Source: Verrucomicrobiales bacterium
GTDB lineage: Bacteria > Verrucomicrobiota > Verrucomicrobiia > Verrucomicrobiales > Verrucomicrobiaceae
Assembly (NCBI GenBank): GCA_020439875.1
Contig: JAGRPD010000130.1
Span: 2,891-36,010, forward strand
Direction of reading: 5' to 3'
Length of the DNA: 33,120 nt
Every line of letters begins with the position of its first letter. Within the stretch, counting starts at the first letter, position 1. The position numbers and the translations under genes were made by a program. Positions 1 through 9,261 of this stretch are shown here, one piece after another. The notes under the pieces are model-generated. The model searched no databases. It was not told the DNA's origin and was given only the letters and a program-made list of their open reading frames with translations.

Positions 1-582
1 CTCTACCTCGACCAGCTCGACAACTACGCCGCCGTCGCCCGCCACGCTCAGGGGCGTCGCGTGCTCGACTGCTTCACCAATCAAGGCGGCTTTGCCCAAG
101 CCTGCGCCTTAGCTGGAGCCGCGTCCGTCACCGCCGTCGATGTCAGTGAAAACGCCATCGCCACCGCACGAAGCAACGCTCAGAAGGTCGGAGCCTCGGT
201 GGAATGGATCGCCGCCAACGCCTTCGATTTCCTCAAGCAATCCGAGGCTCGCGAAGAGCGCTACGATCTCATCATCCTCGACCCGCCCTCCTTCACCAAA
301 ACGAAAAGCAACGTCAAAGACGCCATGCGCGGCTACAAGGAGATCCACCTGCGCGCGCTCAAAATGCTCCAGCCCGGCGGCATCCTCGCCACCTTCAGCT
401 GCTCTCACCACGTCAGCACGGGAGAGTTTCACAAGGTCATCGTCGAAGCCGCCGTCGATGCCCGCAAGGTCCTGCGCCAAACCTCCACCTTCTCCCAACG
501 CGCCGATCACCCCATCATCGCCACCCTGCCGGAGACCGAGTACCTTCGGGGTTACGCCTTCGAGGTGCTCGCTGGCTGGTGA
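1..582 (+). CDS. rlmI: Class I SAM-dependent rRNA methyltransferase, RlmI-like (5' end outside window)
   Basis: The frame is open from base 1, reading LYLDQLDNYAAVAR just before VLDCFTNQGGFAQACA, so the N-terminal part (normally a PUA domain) lies outside the window. Visible parts are the SAM-binding motif I (LDCFTNQGGF), the acidic residue of motif II in AVDVSE, the catalytic-type motif ILDPPSF, and FSCSHH with a cysteine at the position typical of 5-methylcytosine rRNA methyltransferases. The C-terminal ADHPIIATLPETEYLRGYAF matches the RlmI/COG1092 pattern (methylation of 23S rRNA m5C1962 in E. coli). The stop codon TGA ends one base before the stop of the opposing GNAT gene. Membership of COG1092 is secure; the exact target nucleotide is inferred from the family. 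Confidence 0.88.
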   Translation, partial: LYLDQLDNYAAVARHAQGRRVLDCFTNQGGFAQACALAGAASVTAVDVSENAIATARSNAQKVGASVEWIAANAFDFLKQSEAREERYDLIILDPPSFTKTKSNVKDAMRGYKEIHLRALKMLQPGGILATFSCSHHVSTGEFHKVIVEAAVDARKVLRQTSTFSQRADHPIIATLPETEYLRGYAFEVLAGW

Positions 583-583
583 T

Positions 584-1105
584 TCACCCCACCGCTTCCG
601 ACGACGCACCGACGCGACGGCCCAGGATCACCAAATCCCGCTCTTCACCATCTAGATCCGCGATGCCGGGCAAATGGCCCCAGCGTTCAAAACCCGCTCG
701 GGCAAAAAGTCGCAAGCTAGGCTGATTGTGGCCGAAGACAAAGGCCACCAGGTTTTTCAAACCCAGCCGCTCGCAATCCAGCCGAATATCCTCCACCAAC
801 CGCCGTGCATGACCCTGGCCATGATGTCCCGTGGCGATATAGACGCTGATCTCTGCGGTGGAGGCATAGGCAGGGCGACCGTAAAACGGGCGCAGGCTGA
901 CCCAGCCCAACACGCCCCCCTCCGCCGTCTCCAGCACCCGAATCGGGTAGCGCGAGTCATCGTGCGAATCGAACCAGGCGCGGCGACTTTCCACACTCAC
1001 TGGCACGGTATCCGCCGTGGCCAGCCGACCGGGAATGGCAGCATTGTAGATGGCGACGATAGCCGTCAAATCGTCGAGTTGAGCAGCACGGATGCGGAAT
1101 TCCAT
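584..1105 (-). CDS. GNAT family N-acetyltransferase (phosphinothricin acetyltransferase-like)
   Basis: This 173-residue protein starts MEFRIRAAQLDDLTAIVAIYN, the usual beginning of a single-domain GNAT enzyme. A longer in-frame start at 1231 would add 42 residues without family character and overlap the upstream amidase gene, so ATG 1105 was chosen. The acetyl-CoA pyrophosphate loop is GHHGQGHARRL, and HNQPSLRLFARAGFERWGHLPGI is the C-terminal signature seen in Pat/Bar-like enzymes. The family acetylates amino groups of small molecules such as phosphinothricin or methionine sulfoximine; the substrate here is unknown. It lies 52 bp downstream of the amidase gene on the same strand and probably shares its transcript. 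Confidence 0.85.
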   Translation of the reverse strand: MEFRIRAAQLDDLTAIVAIYNAAIPGRLATADTVPVSVESRRAWFDSHDDSRYPIRVLETAEGGVLGWVSLRPFYGRPAYASTAEISVYIATGHHGQGHARRLVEDIRLDCERLGLKNLVAFVFGHNQPSLRLFARAGFERWGHLPGIADLDGEERDLVILGRRVGASSEAVG

Positions 1106-1157
1106 CCTACGAGAAAGAGAGTTCAAAAAAACCTCGACACCAGAGTACCACCACAGG

Positions 1158-2948
1158 TCAGCGAGACCCGTCCGGACTGCGCACCAACTTGGGATTGAGA
1201 GCGCGTCGATAGTTGACGATGGCATCGGCAATGGCCGCTGCGACGGCAGCCCGGTACTTCTCGGAGGCGATCAATTGACACTCCTTCGAGTTCGTGACAA
1301 ACCCGCCCTCAAACAAAATGCCTGGACGTCGGCAGCCGCTCAGCACCGTCCAGCGTGCGCGTTTGATGCCACGATCGACGAGTTTGAAACGATGCACCAC
1401 CTGAGCGTGCACCGCCGTCGCCAACGTGATGTTTTCTGAATCGAAAGCATTGCCGATGCGGGCCGAATTGCTAAAACCTCCGCCGCGAGCCAAGGAGGAA
1501 GCGCTGCCTTGGGGCGTCAAGGCGTAGGTCTCGATGCCGGTGGCGGCTGAACCACCCGAATTGAAGTGCAGGGCCACGAAGATGCTTTTGGGTGTATCGT
1601 TGGCGACGCGCACCCGATCCCCCAACGTGATGAAGGTGTCGGTGGTTCGGGTCATCACCACTTTGAAACCCCGCGCCTTGAGGGCATCCCGCAAAGAGAA
1701 GCCCAGTGAGAGGGCGTAGTTTTTCTCGTAGCCATAGACGCCTTTGGCCCCGCTATCGTGACCGCCGTGCCCCGCGTCAATGACCACGGTATCAAAGCTA
1801 TTTTCACTGCCGATGAAGCTGGGGCGGAGCACGGGATCGATCAGCTTGCACAGATCCAAACGCGAGATGAGAGCCTCGCTACCGGAGGTGATGACGGGAA
1901 AGCTGAGGATGAATTTGACATTATTGATCAGCAAATCTTGGCCGCCGACCTCGCCTTTGATGATGAGATTGGGCATGCGAAACCAGACGTGTTTGCCCTC
2001 GATCTTGTAGGTGCTGAATCGATAGAACGACTGGATGCTGCGACCCGTGACGTAATCGCGCCCATTGACTTTCACGATCTCCCACGAGTGTCCACTGGTC
2101 GGCGGCAGCGGCTGTTCGACGGTGGCTTCCAGCTCATCGGGACGGTGACTGAAATCATCGGCGGTGGGCTCTGGGGCGGGTTTGGTCGAGGCCGGTGCCG
2201 TTACCCGAGCCGTGGGTTTTTCTGCACCTCCGGACATCGCCAACTTCGCGGACTCAGCTTTGGCGTCTTTCTCTTTTTCCGATTCCGAAGGCTTCTCGGT
2301 CGCCGCCTTCTTGTCAGGCGCTTCCGCCAAGACCTCAGCCTTGCCCGCTTGGACAAACTCGTCGGCATCGTCCACCGGCTCAGGCGCGGGAGGGCCGTAA
2401 GCCGCTGGAGAAGGCGGGCCGGCAAAGGCGAGCAAGAGGCGTTGGGTCATCTCTTCCGGCGAAGGAGGTCCCACGAAAGAATCCTCGGAAGCATCCGGCT
2501 CCTCTGTGGGTGCAGCCGAAGCAGCCGGGGCCGGTGCATCGGCAGGCTTGGAAGCAGGCGGCGGCTTTGTGGCGGCGACCTCTGCGGGCGCGGTCGGCTG
2601 CGTGGGTTTCGTGGGCGCTGCGGGCGTGGGGGCAGGCTTGTCAGCTTCGGCTTCCAGGGTGGGCAAAAAGTGAGCACTGCCCGAGGCGGAAGCTTTTTCC
2701 ACCGCCGCCATGGCTTCTTGCACTGGATCCACTGGCGTAGCAGCGGGTGGCGTCGGTTTGGCGGCGGGAGGTTCGACGACAGGCTGGGGAGCAGCCGGAG
2801 TGGGGGCCGCTGCCTGCTGCTGCGCAGGTTGCGGTTTGGGCTGGGTTTGGAGACCGGGCTGAAACAGGGCCAGGGCAAAAAGCGCCAGAGCGACCCCGAC
2901 TCCCCAGACGATCGGCTTGCGCAATGATTTCAGGATGGTCGCCTTCAT
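1158..2948 (-). CDS. Membrane-anchored N-acetylmuramoyl-L-alanine amidase (Amidase_3) with long Pro/Ala-rich linker
   Basis: This 596-residue protein is predicted to cut the amide bond between muramic acid and the stem peptide of peptidoglycan. It has one N-terminal membrane segment (about residues 13-29) with basic residues before it, so the rest should be periplasmic. Residues 31-280 are a low-complexity Pro/Ala/Lys/Glu linker. Residues 285-380 resemble the copper-amine-oxidase-like stalk fold (VNGRDYVTGRSIQSFYRF). The Amidase_3 domain covers about 386-580, with zinc ligands His394 (VIDAGHGGHDSG), Glu408 and His461 (VALHFNS), and catalytic Glu547 (ILFEGGFVTN). The linker could let the enzyme reach through the periplasm. 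ATG 2948 begins MKATILKSLRK. The GNAT gene follows. Enzyme class is firm; a cell-division role is only inferred. Confidence 0.92.
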   Translation of the reverse strand: MKATILKSLRKPIVWGVGVALALFALALFQPGLQTQPKPQPAQQQAAAPTPAAPQPVVEPPAAKPTPPAATPVDPVQEAMAAVEKASASGSAHFLPTLEAEADKPAPTPAAPTKPTQPTAPAEVAATKPPPASKPADAPAPAASAAPTEEPDASEDSFVGPPSPEEMTQRLLLAFAGPPSPAAYGPPAPEPVDDADEFVQAGKAEVLAEAPDKKAATEKPSESEKEKDAKAESAKLAMSGGAEKPTARVTAPASTKPAPEPTADDFSHRPDELEATVEQPLPPTSGHSWEIVKVNGRDYVTGRSIQSFYRFSTYKIEGKHVWFRMPNLIIKGEVGGQDLLINNVKFILSFPVITSGSEALISRLDLCKLIDPVLRPSFIGSENSFDTVVIDAGHGGHDSGAKGVYGYEKNYALSLGFSLRDALKARGFKVVMTRTTDTFITLGDRVRVANDTPKSIFVALHFNSGGSAATGIETYALTPQGSASSLARGGGFSNSARIGNAFDSENITLATAVHAQVVHRFKLVDRGIKRARWTVLSGCRRPGILFEGGFVTNSKECQLIASEKYRAAVAAAIADAIVNYRRALNPKLVRSPDGSR

Positions 2949-2987
2949 GCAAAAAAGAGTCCCCTGGAGCGGACCAAAAGACGCTCA

Positions 2988-3015
2988 AGAGTATTCGGTT
3001 TGCATCATTTCGCAA
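2988..3015 (-). promoter_or_regulatory. Possible sigma70-type promoter of the amidase gene
   Basis: Read on the minus strand, TTGCGA (3015-3010) and TACTCT (2993-2988) are separated by 16 bases, about 40 bases before the amidase start codon. The match to TTGACA/TATAAT is partial (4 of 6 and 4 of 6), but this is the only reasonable pair in the 110-bp gap between the DUF1501 stop and the amidase start. Found by eye and not tested. Confidence 0.35.
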
Positions 3016-3058
3016 TTCCGAAGTGATGCCCCCGGCAGTCGGCCCAATTGTCCCCCGC

Positions 3059-4483
3059 TCAGGCCAGGATGCCCCTGACGACCTCTCCATAGACATCGGT
3101 GAGGCGAAAGTCGCGCCCGGCGTAGCGATAGGTCAGCCGCAGGTGATCGATACCGAGCAGGTGCAGGATGGTGGCATGCAGGTCGTGCATGTGTACTTTA
3201 TCGCGCACGGCGTAGTAACCAAATTCATCGGTCTCTCCAAAAGCGAGGCCCGGGCGCACGCCACCACCGGCCAGCCACATGGTGAATCCCTGCGGATTGT
3301 GATCTCTGCCATTGGATCCTTGGGCGATGGGCGTGCGACCAAATTCGCCGCCCCAGACCACCAGGGTATCCTCCAACAAGCCGCGCTGTTTGAGATCGGT
3401 CAGCAAGCCGGCGATGGGGCGGTCCACCTTGGCGCAGTTGTCTTCGTGACCCGATTTTAGATTGCTGTGCTGATCCCAAGTGTAGCCAGTGCTGACCTGA
3501 ATGTAACGCACTCCAGCCTCGGCGAGTTTTCGCGCCAGCAGGCACTGGCGACCGTAGTTGTCGGTGGTTTTTTCTCCGATGCCGTAAAGCGCCCGAATGT
3601 GAGCGGGCTCATCGTCCAGACTCATCACGGCGGGAGCCTGCCGCTGCATGCGAAAGGCCAGCTCCATCGACTCGATCATGCCCTCCACAGGCGCGTGCTG
3701 GGTGCGCTCCCAGTTCTCTTGATTCATCGCCCGCAGCAGCTCCAGCTTTTTCTGATCGCGGGCGGGATCCGCCGACTGCTCCATGAAGCGAAAGGCTGCC
3801 TGCTCGCCCAACTTTCCACCGCGCCCCACCGTGGTGCCCTGATGGGCTGCGGGCAAAAAGGCGGAGCCATAGTTGCGTGGACCACCGTGGCCAGGCGGTG
3901 GACTGATCGAGACAAAGGCCGGCAGGTCCGCATTCTCGCTGCCCAGACCGTAGCTCACCCAGGCCCCCATGGAGGGCCGCACGAAGTTGTCCGTCCCGGT
4001 ATGCAGCATGCACACGGCCTGGCCATGGGATTGCCCCTTGCTCTGCATGGAGCGGATCACGCAGAGGTCATCCATGTGGCGCGCCACTTCGGGGAAAAGC
4101 TCGCTGCACCAGAGCCCGGACTCGCCATACTGACGCGTGCTCCAGGGAGAGCCCATCAAGCGCGCGCGGCTGGTGGCGGAGGGATCGAGGTTTTTCGCGG
4201 GTGCAAAGGGCAGCCGCTGGCCATCCTGCGCCTGGAGTCGAGGTTTGGGATCAAAGGTATCCACCTGCGATGGCCCACCGTGCATGAAGAGGAAGATCAC
4301 GCGCCGCGCCCGGGCGGGATGATGCGGACCACTCAGCCCCTGTGCCGCCTGACTGGCGGCTCCCGCCATCGCCATGGCTCCGAAACCGCCCGCTGCAGCC
4401 TTCAGCGCACCCCGCCGCGACCAGGCGGGCGGATCAAAGCGGTGACAGGCAGAAGCAGTGAGCGAAGAAGTCATGGGGCGCAT
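3059..4483 (-). CDS. DUF1501 domain-containing secreted protein (Tat-type signal)
   Basis: This 474-residue protein belongs to the DUF1501 family, abundant in Planctomycetes and Verrucomicrobia and distantly related to the alkaline phosphatase/sulfatase superfamily. The N-terminus has a twin-arginine-like signal ([23 protein letters not shown]), indicating export. Family patterns include [48 protein letters not shown], and a C-terminal [18 protein letters not shown] 4483 overlaps the stop of the preceding PSD1 gene by one base (TGATG), which fixes the start and suggests translational coupling; a TTG one codon earlier is less likely. DUF1501 and PSD1 proteins are typically encoded side by side, and their function is unknown, possibly processing of complex sulfated or polymeric carbon. 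Confidence 0.92.
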   Translation of the reverse strand: MRPMTSSLTASACHRFDPPAWSRRGALKAAAGGFGAMAMAGAASQAAQGLSGPHHPARARRVIFLFMHGGPSQVDTFDPKPRLQAQDGQRLPFAPAKNLDPSATSRARLMGSPWSTRQYGESGLWCSELFPEVARHMDDLCVIRSMQSKGQSHGQAVCMLHTGTDNFVRPSMGAWVSYGLGSENADLPAFVSISPPPGHGGPRNYGSAFLPAAHQGTTVGRGGKLGEQAAFRFMEQSADPARDQKKLELLRAMNQENWERTQHAPVEGMIESMELAFRMQRQAPAVMSLDDEPAHIRALYGIGEKTTDNYGRQCLLARKLAEAGVRYIQVSTGYTWDQHSNLKSGHEDNCAKVDRPIAGLLTDLKQRGLLEDTLVVWGGEFGRTPIAQGSNGRDHNPQGFTMWLAGGGVRPGLAFGETDEFGYYAVRDKVHMHDLHATILHLLGIDHLRLTYRYAGRDFRLTDVYGEVVRGILA

Positions 4484-7320
4484 CAATTGAGGAACAAAAA
4501 CTCGGTGGAGATCGTCAGGACGTGTGCCAGATCCGCCAGCGCCCCCTCATCACCGCCTAAAGCACGCAGCATGGCCTGCGCCCGAGCCGCTTCGGCGGGC
4601 GTCGGCGCACGACCCAGCACCGTCTCATACAGCCAGGCCATTGGATCCGGAGTGGCGTAGGCCAGTCGAGCTAGCTCAGCGGATTGCTCCCGCAAAAAGG
4701 CCGCATTCCACAGGTAGAGCGCCTGCGTCGGCACGGTGGTGGTGGTGCGCGCACCAGTGACCATGTCGGGATTGGCCGCGTCAAACAGCTCCAACTCGGG
4801 GGCCATGTTGTTGCGCGCCACCGGCAGGTACACCGTGCGGAGGCGATCCTGATCGAACAGGAAGGGCTTGTCCAAATCGTCGCCGCTCTCGTTGGCGGTA
4901 CCTTTTCCCACCTCGTCCGACAGCTGACCCGACATCGCCAACACAGCGTCTCGCATTTCTTCGGCGCTGAGACGGCGCATCTCGCGGCGTCCGAACCAGG
5001 CATTTTCGGGATCGGCCTGCACCAGCGGTCCATCGGCTTGAGCGGCCACTCGGTAGGCTCGGCTCAGGGCCAGCTCCCGCACCAAGCGCTTGATGGAACC
5101 TCCTTGAGCCCGAAAACGTTGGGCCAAGAAATCCAGCAGCTCAGGATGCGACGGTGCCGTGCCCAGGGCTCCAAAATTATCCACCGAGGCCACCAAACCT
5201 CGCCCGAATAGATGGCTCCACACCCGGTTGACGATGACGCGATCCAGCAAGGCATTCTCCGGTGCAGCCAGCCATTCCGCCAGCTGCAACCGTCCGCTCT
5301 GCCCTGCGGGGATTTCCGGTGGCGGCCCCTCATGCAGCACCTCGAGAAAATTGCGCCGCACCAGCGGGCCGAGCTGTCCCACCTCACCCCGCACCCGGAG
5401 ATGACAATCGCCCACGTCCTCCGCATCGCGCGGAGCCATCGCCAGCTCGGCATCGCGCAACTCGCGGATTTCCACCGTCAGGGCCTTGGCCAGATCTCCG
5501 CTGCTCATGCGAAACACCGGATCTCCACCGTCCATCATGGCCAGCGCCTTGGCCTCGCGCTCCAGATCCTTTTCCGCGACAAATTGCACGCCATCGACGA
5601 TGACATATCCGCCCTCGGTTCCCGTCGTTTCGACGATGACATTGACGCGACCACCCTTTTCAAACTCGAACCTGCCGATGGATTGGAAAAGTCCGCCGAT
5701 CTCCGGCTTCCGCGTCTGATCCAGCCGCACCGTTTTCACCTCCCGCCAGGCCTCCACCGTGACGGGCACGACCTTGGAGCGCTGCGCGTTGCTGCTGTAG
5801 GCTAGCCGCACTTCATACACACCGCTCTCCGGCAGACTGGCGCTGAAGATGGCGCGTTTGCTGCCCTTGCCTTGGCGATCATCATGCAGGTAGCGCGCGC
5901 CGAGACGATTCGGCGAGAGGCTGGACTCCCGCCACGCCCCCACCAGCTCCGCCTCTTCGTCATCGATCAGCACCCCCGCCAGTGGCAGATCATCCAGCGT
6001 CATTTTGCCGCCGCTCTTTTTCATGAAATCCTTCTCCACCTTCAGGCGCATGATCAGCTCCAGCCGCTCCAGCTTCGCCGCGAGGGCCGAGGCCTCCGGC
6101 TCCGGCTGAGGCAGCGCCCGCTCCACCCAGCTGGCCACATTGACGCAGCCGTTGCGGGTGCCCATCACCACCTGCGTGGAGCGAAAAATGCCCGCCAGCG
6201 CGTAGTAATCCTCCTGGCGGATGGGATCAAACTTGTGATCATGACAGCGCGCGCATCCCAACGTCAGCCCCAAAAACGCGCGCCCCAAGGTATCGATCTG
6301 CTCGTCCGCGACATCGAGTCGCAGCTTTTCCTTGTCTCGCTCCGTCAGCATCTTCGGCCCCAGCGAGAGAAACGTCGCCCCGATGAGCTGACGGCGGCGG
6401 CTGGCGTCATCCCGTGCCGGCAGCAGATCCCCGGCTACCTGCTCGCGCACCAAGTCGTAATAGGAGCGGTCCTCGTTGAACGCAGCGATGACGTAATTTC
6501 GATACCGCCAGGCTTGGTAAAAGGTGTTGTTGCGATCGCCGCCATTGGAGTCCGCGTAACGCACCACATCCAACCAGTGGCGGCCCCAGGTCTCGCCAAA
6601 CGCCCGCCGCGCCAACAGCTGATCCACCTCACCCTGGATCGCCGCATCGAGGTCACGCCGAGCCGCCGCCACAAAGGCCTGCACCTCCTGCCGCGTCGGC
6701 GGCAGTCCATTCAGATCAAAATGAAGTCGGCGCACCAGCGTCCGCGCCTCCGCATCCGCCGCAGGCTCCCCCCCCTCTGTCTCCAGACGCGCTTTGATGA
6801 AGGCATCCACCGGTGTGCGACACCACGCCACTCCCTCCACTTCAGGCGGCGATTCGTTTTGCAAAGGCCGAAACGCCCATCCCTTCCGCGCCTCCTTCAG
6901 ATCGATGGACTTGCCTGCTCGCACGTCCTTGATGGATCCATCGCGAGGATCGGGCGCACCCATCGCCACCCAGCGCTCCAGCACCGCCACTTCCGCGTCC
7001 GTCAGTCGCGATTTCGGCGGCATTTGAAGTTCCTCATCCAGATAGCGCACGCTGTGGATCAGCAAACTCGCCTCCACCTCTCCGGGGATCACCGCCGACC
7101 CTGCATCGCCCCCGCGCTCCCAGCCCGCGCGACGATCCAGCAGCAGACCGCCCTTCTGTTTTCCGCTCTCCTCCGAGTGACACTCGTAGCACTGCCGCAC
7201 CAAAAGCGGGCGCACCTCCTTTTCAAAAAACGCCACACCGTCCTCCGCCGCGCTCACCACACAACTCTGCGCCAGCCCTGCAATGAGGAGGGCGATGAGA
7301 AAAGCGTGACGGTAGGCCAT
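4483..7320 (-). CDS. PSD1 and planctomycete cytochrome c domain-containing protein (PSCyt1-DUF1549-DUF1553)
   Basis: This 945-residue secreted protein begins [19 protein letters not shown], a signal peptide; a TTG 18 bases upstream is the alternative. Right after it comes the planctomycete cytochrome C domain with heme motif CYECH (about residues 44-48) in [31 protein letters not shown]1549 follows ([36 protein letters not shown]) with a second CxxCH in [15 protein letters not shown] beta-rich insert near the middle ([16 protein letters not shown]) resembles carbohydrate-binding folds. DUF1553 is C-terminal ([23 protein letters not shown]). Two CxxCH motifs suggest covalent heme in the periplasm and electron transfer. 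It is the first gene of the pair with DUF1501. Substrate and partner are unknown. Confidence 0.93.
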   Translation of the reverse strand: MAYRHAFLIALLIAGLAQSCVVSAAEDGVAFFEKEVRPLLVRQCYECHSEESGKQKGGLLLDRRAGWERGGDAGSAVIPGEVEASLLIHSVRYLDEELQMPPKSRLTDAEVAVLERWVAMGAPDPRDGSIKDVRAGKSIDLKEARKGWAFRPLQNESPPEVEGVAWCRTPVDAFIKARLETEGGEPAADAEARTLVRRLHFDLNGLPPTRQEVQAFVAAARRDLDAAIQGEVDQLLARRAFGETWGRHWLDVVRYADSNGGDRNNTFYQAWRYRNYVIAAFNEDRSYYDLVREQVAGDLLPARDDASRRRQLIGATFLSLGPKMLTERDKEKLRLDVADEQIDTLGRAFLGLTLGCARCHDHKFDPIRQEDYYALAGIFRSTQVVMGTRNGCVNVASWVERALPQPEPEASALAAKLERLELIMRLKVEKDFMKKSGGKMTLDDLPLAGVLIDDEEAELVGAWRESSLSPNRLGARYLHDDRQGKGSKRAIFSASLPESGVYEVRLAYSSNAQRSKVVPVTVEAWREVKTVRLDQTRKPEIGGLFQSIGRFEFEKGGRVNVIVETTGTEGGYVIVDGVQFVAEKDLEREAKALAMMDGGDPVFRMSSGDLAKALTVEIRELRDAELAMAPRDAEDVGDCHLRVRGEVGQLGPLVRRNFLEVLHEGPPPEIPAGQSGRLQLAEWLAAPENALLDRVIVNRVWSHLFGRGLVASVDNFGALGTAPSHPELLDFLAQRFRAQGGSIKRLVRELALSRAYRVAAQADGPLVQADPENAWFGRREMRRLSAEEMRDAVLAMSGQLSDEVGKGTANESGDDLDKPFLFDQDRLRTVYLPVARNNMAPELELFDAANPDMVTGARTTTTVPTQALYLWNAAFLREQSAELARLAYATPDPMAWLYETVLGRAPTPAEAARAQAMLRALGGDEGALADLAHVLTISTEFLFLN

Positions 7321-7452
7321 GGAGTGGGGAGCAGACAAAGACGTTGGGGATCGAAAAAAGTCGAATCGTATAGATCCGCACCCGCCCCGCCCGATCTTTC
7401 ACGCCGACCGCCCCACGAAAGTGAGGTGTCGGCATTGTGTCCCTCCATTCAT

Positions 7453-8397
7453 TCAGCGGGATTTTCCCCGCTCTACCCGCCAGAGCGGCGCGGGGCGATG
7501 CTCGCTGGTGAAAAACAGGGTTCGGCCATCTCCTCCATAACACACCGCCTCCATCTGACGCGTCAGCGGCACCAGGATCCGACTCGGCACCTTGGCCAGG
7601 GCCTCCGCCGTGAGCCCCGTCGGCGGCAGCGTCCACTCGTAGAGCCCGCTGTAGGTGCTCACCACCAGACGATCGCCATCGGCCGAGATCGCACCCGCCG
7701 TCGCCATCGCATTGTCTTGAGGTCGCTTGCCCGCCTGCTCGATGGCCGGGAAAATCACCCGCCCCACCGAGTGCAGCGTCTGGCAGGTCGTTCCCGGCCA
7801 CTTCGGCGGCAGAGCAAACAGCTCGCTGCCGCCATTCTCATCCTTGGTCAGCACATGCATCTGCCCGGTGCGCGGATGCACCACCAGCGTCTCCGCATTC
7901 CGCCGTTCCCCTGGGTAGGCTGCATTCCAAATCCGCACAGATTCCGCCTCGGCATCGATTTCGCTGTAACCCGGTGGCAACTCGGGCTCGAGGATTTGGT
8001 AAATCTGAATCGCTGGCCGGACCCGCAAGTTATCTCCGATGTCCCCCACATAGAGGCAGGGACGCCCCTGTTCATCGGGACCGCAGGCCAGATCTTCCCA
8101 GTCGAGATTCACCGCCGAGGAAATCTGCAGCCGCGCTCTTTTTCGACCCGTCTCATCCAGCGCATACAGCACAGGTCGTCCGCCCGAGTCATTCAGCGTC
8201 CAAAACACTCCCGGATTTCGCCAGCTTCGATCCAGCCCCGAACTCTCCGTCAGTTCCTCATCCTCCAGCCAACCCGCCTGCACGGCCTGCACCTCGCGCA
8301 GCAGCACCGCCTGAGTCAAATCGGCCAGCATCGGCGGCTCCGACGCCATCATCAGCGCAGAGCCCCCCATCGTCAGCGCCATGCACCATCGCCTCAT
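7453..8397 (-). CDS. Secreted beta-propeller-like protein of unknown function
   Basis: This 314-residue protein has a signal-peptide-like start (MRRWCMALTMGGSALMMASE). ATG 8397 forms an ATGA overlap with the stop of the upstream amidase lipoprotein, which decides the start over a longer frame from 8469. The body contains blade-like repeats: RNPGVFWTLNDSGGRPVLYALD, DWEDLACGPDEQGRPCLYVGDIGDN, RNAETLVVHPRTGQMHVLTK, DGDRLVVSTYSGLYEWT and MEAVCYGGDGRTLFFTSE. This layout is typical of secreted proteins annotated as PE-PGRS/'WD40-like' or esterase-like propellers in Verrucomicrobia. The Asp and Glu residues in DWEDLA, NAETL and MEAVCY recur at similar blade positions and could bind a metal. No enzymatic activity can be assigned. 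Coupling to the amidase suggests a cell-envelope location. Confidence 0.75.
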   Translation of the reverse strand: MRRWCMALTMGGSALMMASEPPMLADLTQAVLLREVQAVQAGWLEDEELTESSGLDRSWRNPGVFWTLNDSGGRPVLYALDETGRKRARLQISSAVNLDWEDLACGPDEQGRPCLYVGDIGDNLRVRPAIQIYQILEPELPPGYSEIDAEAESVRIWNAAYPGERRNAETLVVHPRTGQMHVLTKDENGGSELFALPPKWPGTTCQTLHSVGRVIFPAIEQAGKRPQDNAMATAGAISADGDRLVVSTYSGLYEWTLPPTGLTAEALAKVPSRILVPLTRQMEAVCYGGDGRTLFFTSEHRPAPLWRVERGKSR

Positions 8398-9122
8398 CCC
8401 AAACGCTGCGCCGGCCCCGGCACCAACCGCTCCAAGTGAAACTTCACTCGGTTTTGAAACCACTTCCAAGTCCCGGCTTGCTTCCCTTTATCGAGCAAGA
8501 AATGCGGGCAATCTTTGTGCGCCGGACTCACGCCCGCCCGCGGCCAGTGATGGTGCGGCACCACATGAGACAGCGGAATCTGATAGGTGTAGCACAGGTA
8601 GGCCGCCAACCGCGCTGTCCGATCGATCGTCAGCGCCAGATCATTGCCACGATGCTCGCACATCTCGATGCCGATGCTGTAATTGTTCCCCGGACCATCA
8701 AAGTCCGCGTGTTCCCCCTGCTCCCCACAGGGCAGATGCTGCACCGCCACATCATCCTGCGTCGTGAAATGCCAGGTCAGGTAGCCGATGCGATTGCCGC
8801 CAGGTCTGCGATTTGCCTTCAAAGCACCCCGCTTCAGCGCCAGCGCGTGATTGTAGGCATCTCCCGAATAATTTTGCGTGCTGTGGATCGTCACGTAGCG
8901 CGGCTGCATCGGGCGGTAGTACTTCCGGCCCACCGTGCCGGAGGGGATCAAATCTCGACGCAAATGAATCTCCGCCAGCAGCTGATCGGGCGTTACCGGA
9001 CCCAGGTAGCCCCGGTTCATCCGCGCCTCCCACTGATTTACGATCGGGTTTGGCCGCATCGATTGACAGCTGATCAGTGTCAACACAAGCCCAAGGGGTA
9101 AAATCAGAAGCAGGAGTTTCAT
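8394..9122 (-). CDS. N-acetylmuramoyl-L-alanine amidase lipoprotein (Amidase_2 / AmpD-like)
   Basis: This 242-residue protein has a lipoprotein signal with lipobox LISC, lipidated Cys19, so it should be membrane-anchored on the outside of the inner membrane or in the outer membrane. The Amidase_2 (T7 lysozyme/AmpD) fold is indicated by VTIHST with a zinc-binding His, then YLTWHFTTQDD, NNYSIGIEMCEH with the conserved Glu, VVPHHHW with the second zinc His, and KDCPHFL as third ligand region. The enzyme should cleave the muramoyl-L-alanine bond of peptidoglycan or of its fragments. It is transcribed divergently from the LRR-like lipoprotein gene and overlaps the propeller gene by four bases. The window thus holds two amidases of unrelated folds. 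Confidence 0.9.
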   Translation of the reverse strand: MKLLLLILPLGLVLTLISCQSMRPNPIVNQWEARMNRGYLGPVTPDQLLAEIHLRRDLIPSGTVGRKYYRPMQPRYVTIHSTQNYSGDAYNHALALKRGALKANRRPGGNRIGYLTWHFTTQDDVAVQHLPCGEQGEHADFDGPGNNYSIGIEMCEHRGNDLALTIDRTARLAAYLCYTYQIPLSHVVPHHHWPRAGVSPAHKDCPHFLLDKGKQAGTWKWFQNRVKFHLERLVPGPAQRLG

Positions 9123-9261
9123 GAGTCAAAAAATCTTGCAGAACGCAGGCTGCATCATCGTAACCAACGAAACCAGAATTGCGAGAGAAACGGAAATTGC
9201 TCGCAGTTTTCCATCGATTCCGCCTTGCGCAGCCCCTCATTCACCGCGAACCGCCTTGGTT
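9123..9261. promoter_or_regulatory. Divergent intergenic region between two lipoprotein genes
   Basis: These 139 bases lie between the divergent starts of the amidase lipoprotein (minus) and the LRR-like lipoprotein (plus), so they must carry both promoters unless transcription starts within the genes. AATTGC occurs twice here, and an A-tract sits next to the minus-strand start, but no convincing -35/-10 pair was seen on either strand. The assignment rests on gene orientation only. Confidence 0.35.

Noticed and set aside
1758-4660. Long plus-strand frames opposite the amidase and DUF1501 genes
   Set aside because: Compositional shadows: Gly/Arg- or His-rich products with no motifs, opposite genes with catalytic residues in place.
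7455-7472. AGCGGG/CCCGCT hairpin at the end of the propeller gene as terminator
   Set aside because: It overlaps the last codons and is not followed by T residues on the minus strand (GAATGAATGG), so the evidence is too weak.
5872-8439. 855-codon plus-strand frame antisense to PSD1 and propeller genes
   Set aside because: Arg/His/Leu/Gln-rich translation without domains, crossing two well-supported minus-strand genes and their gap.
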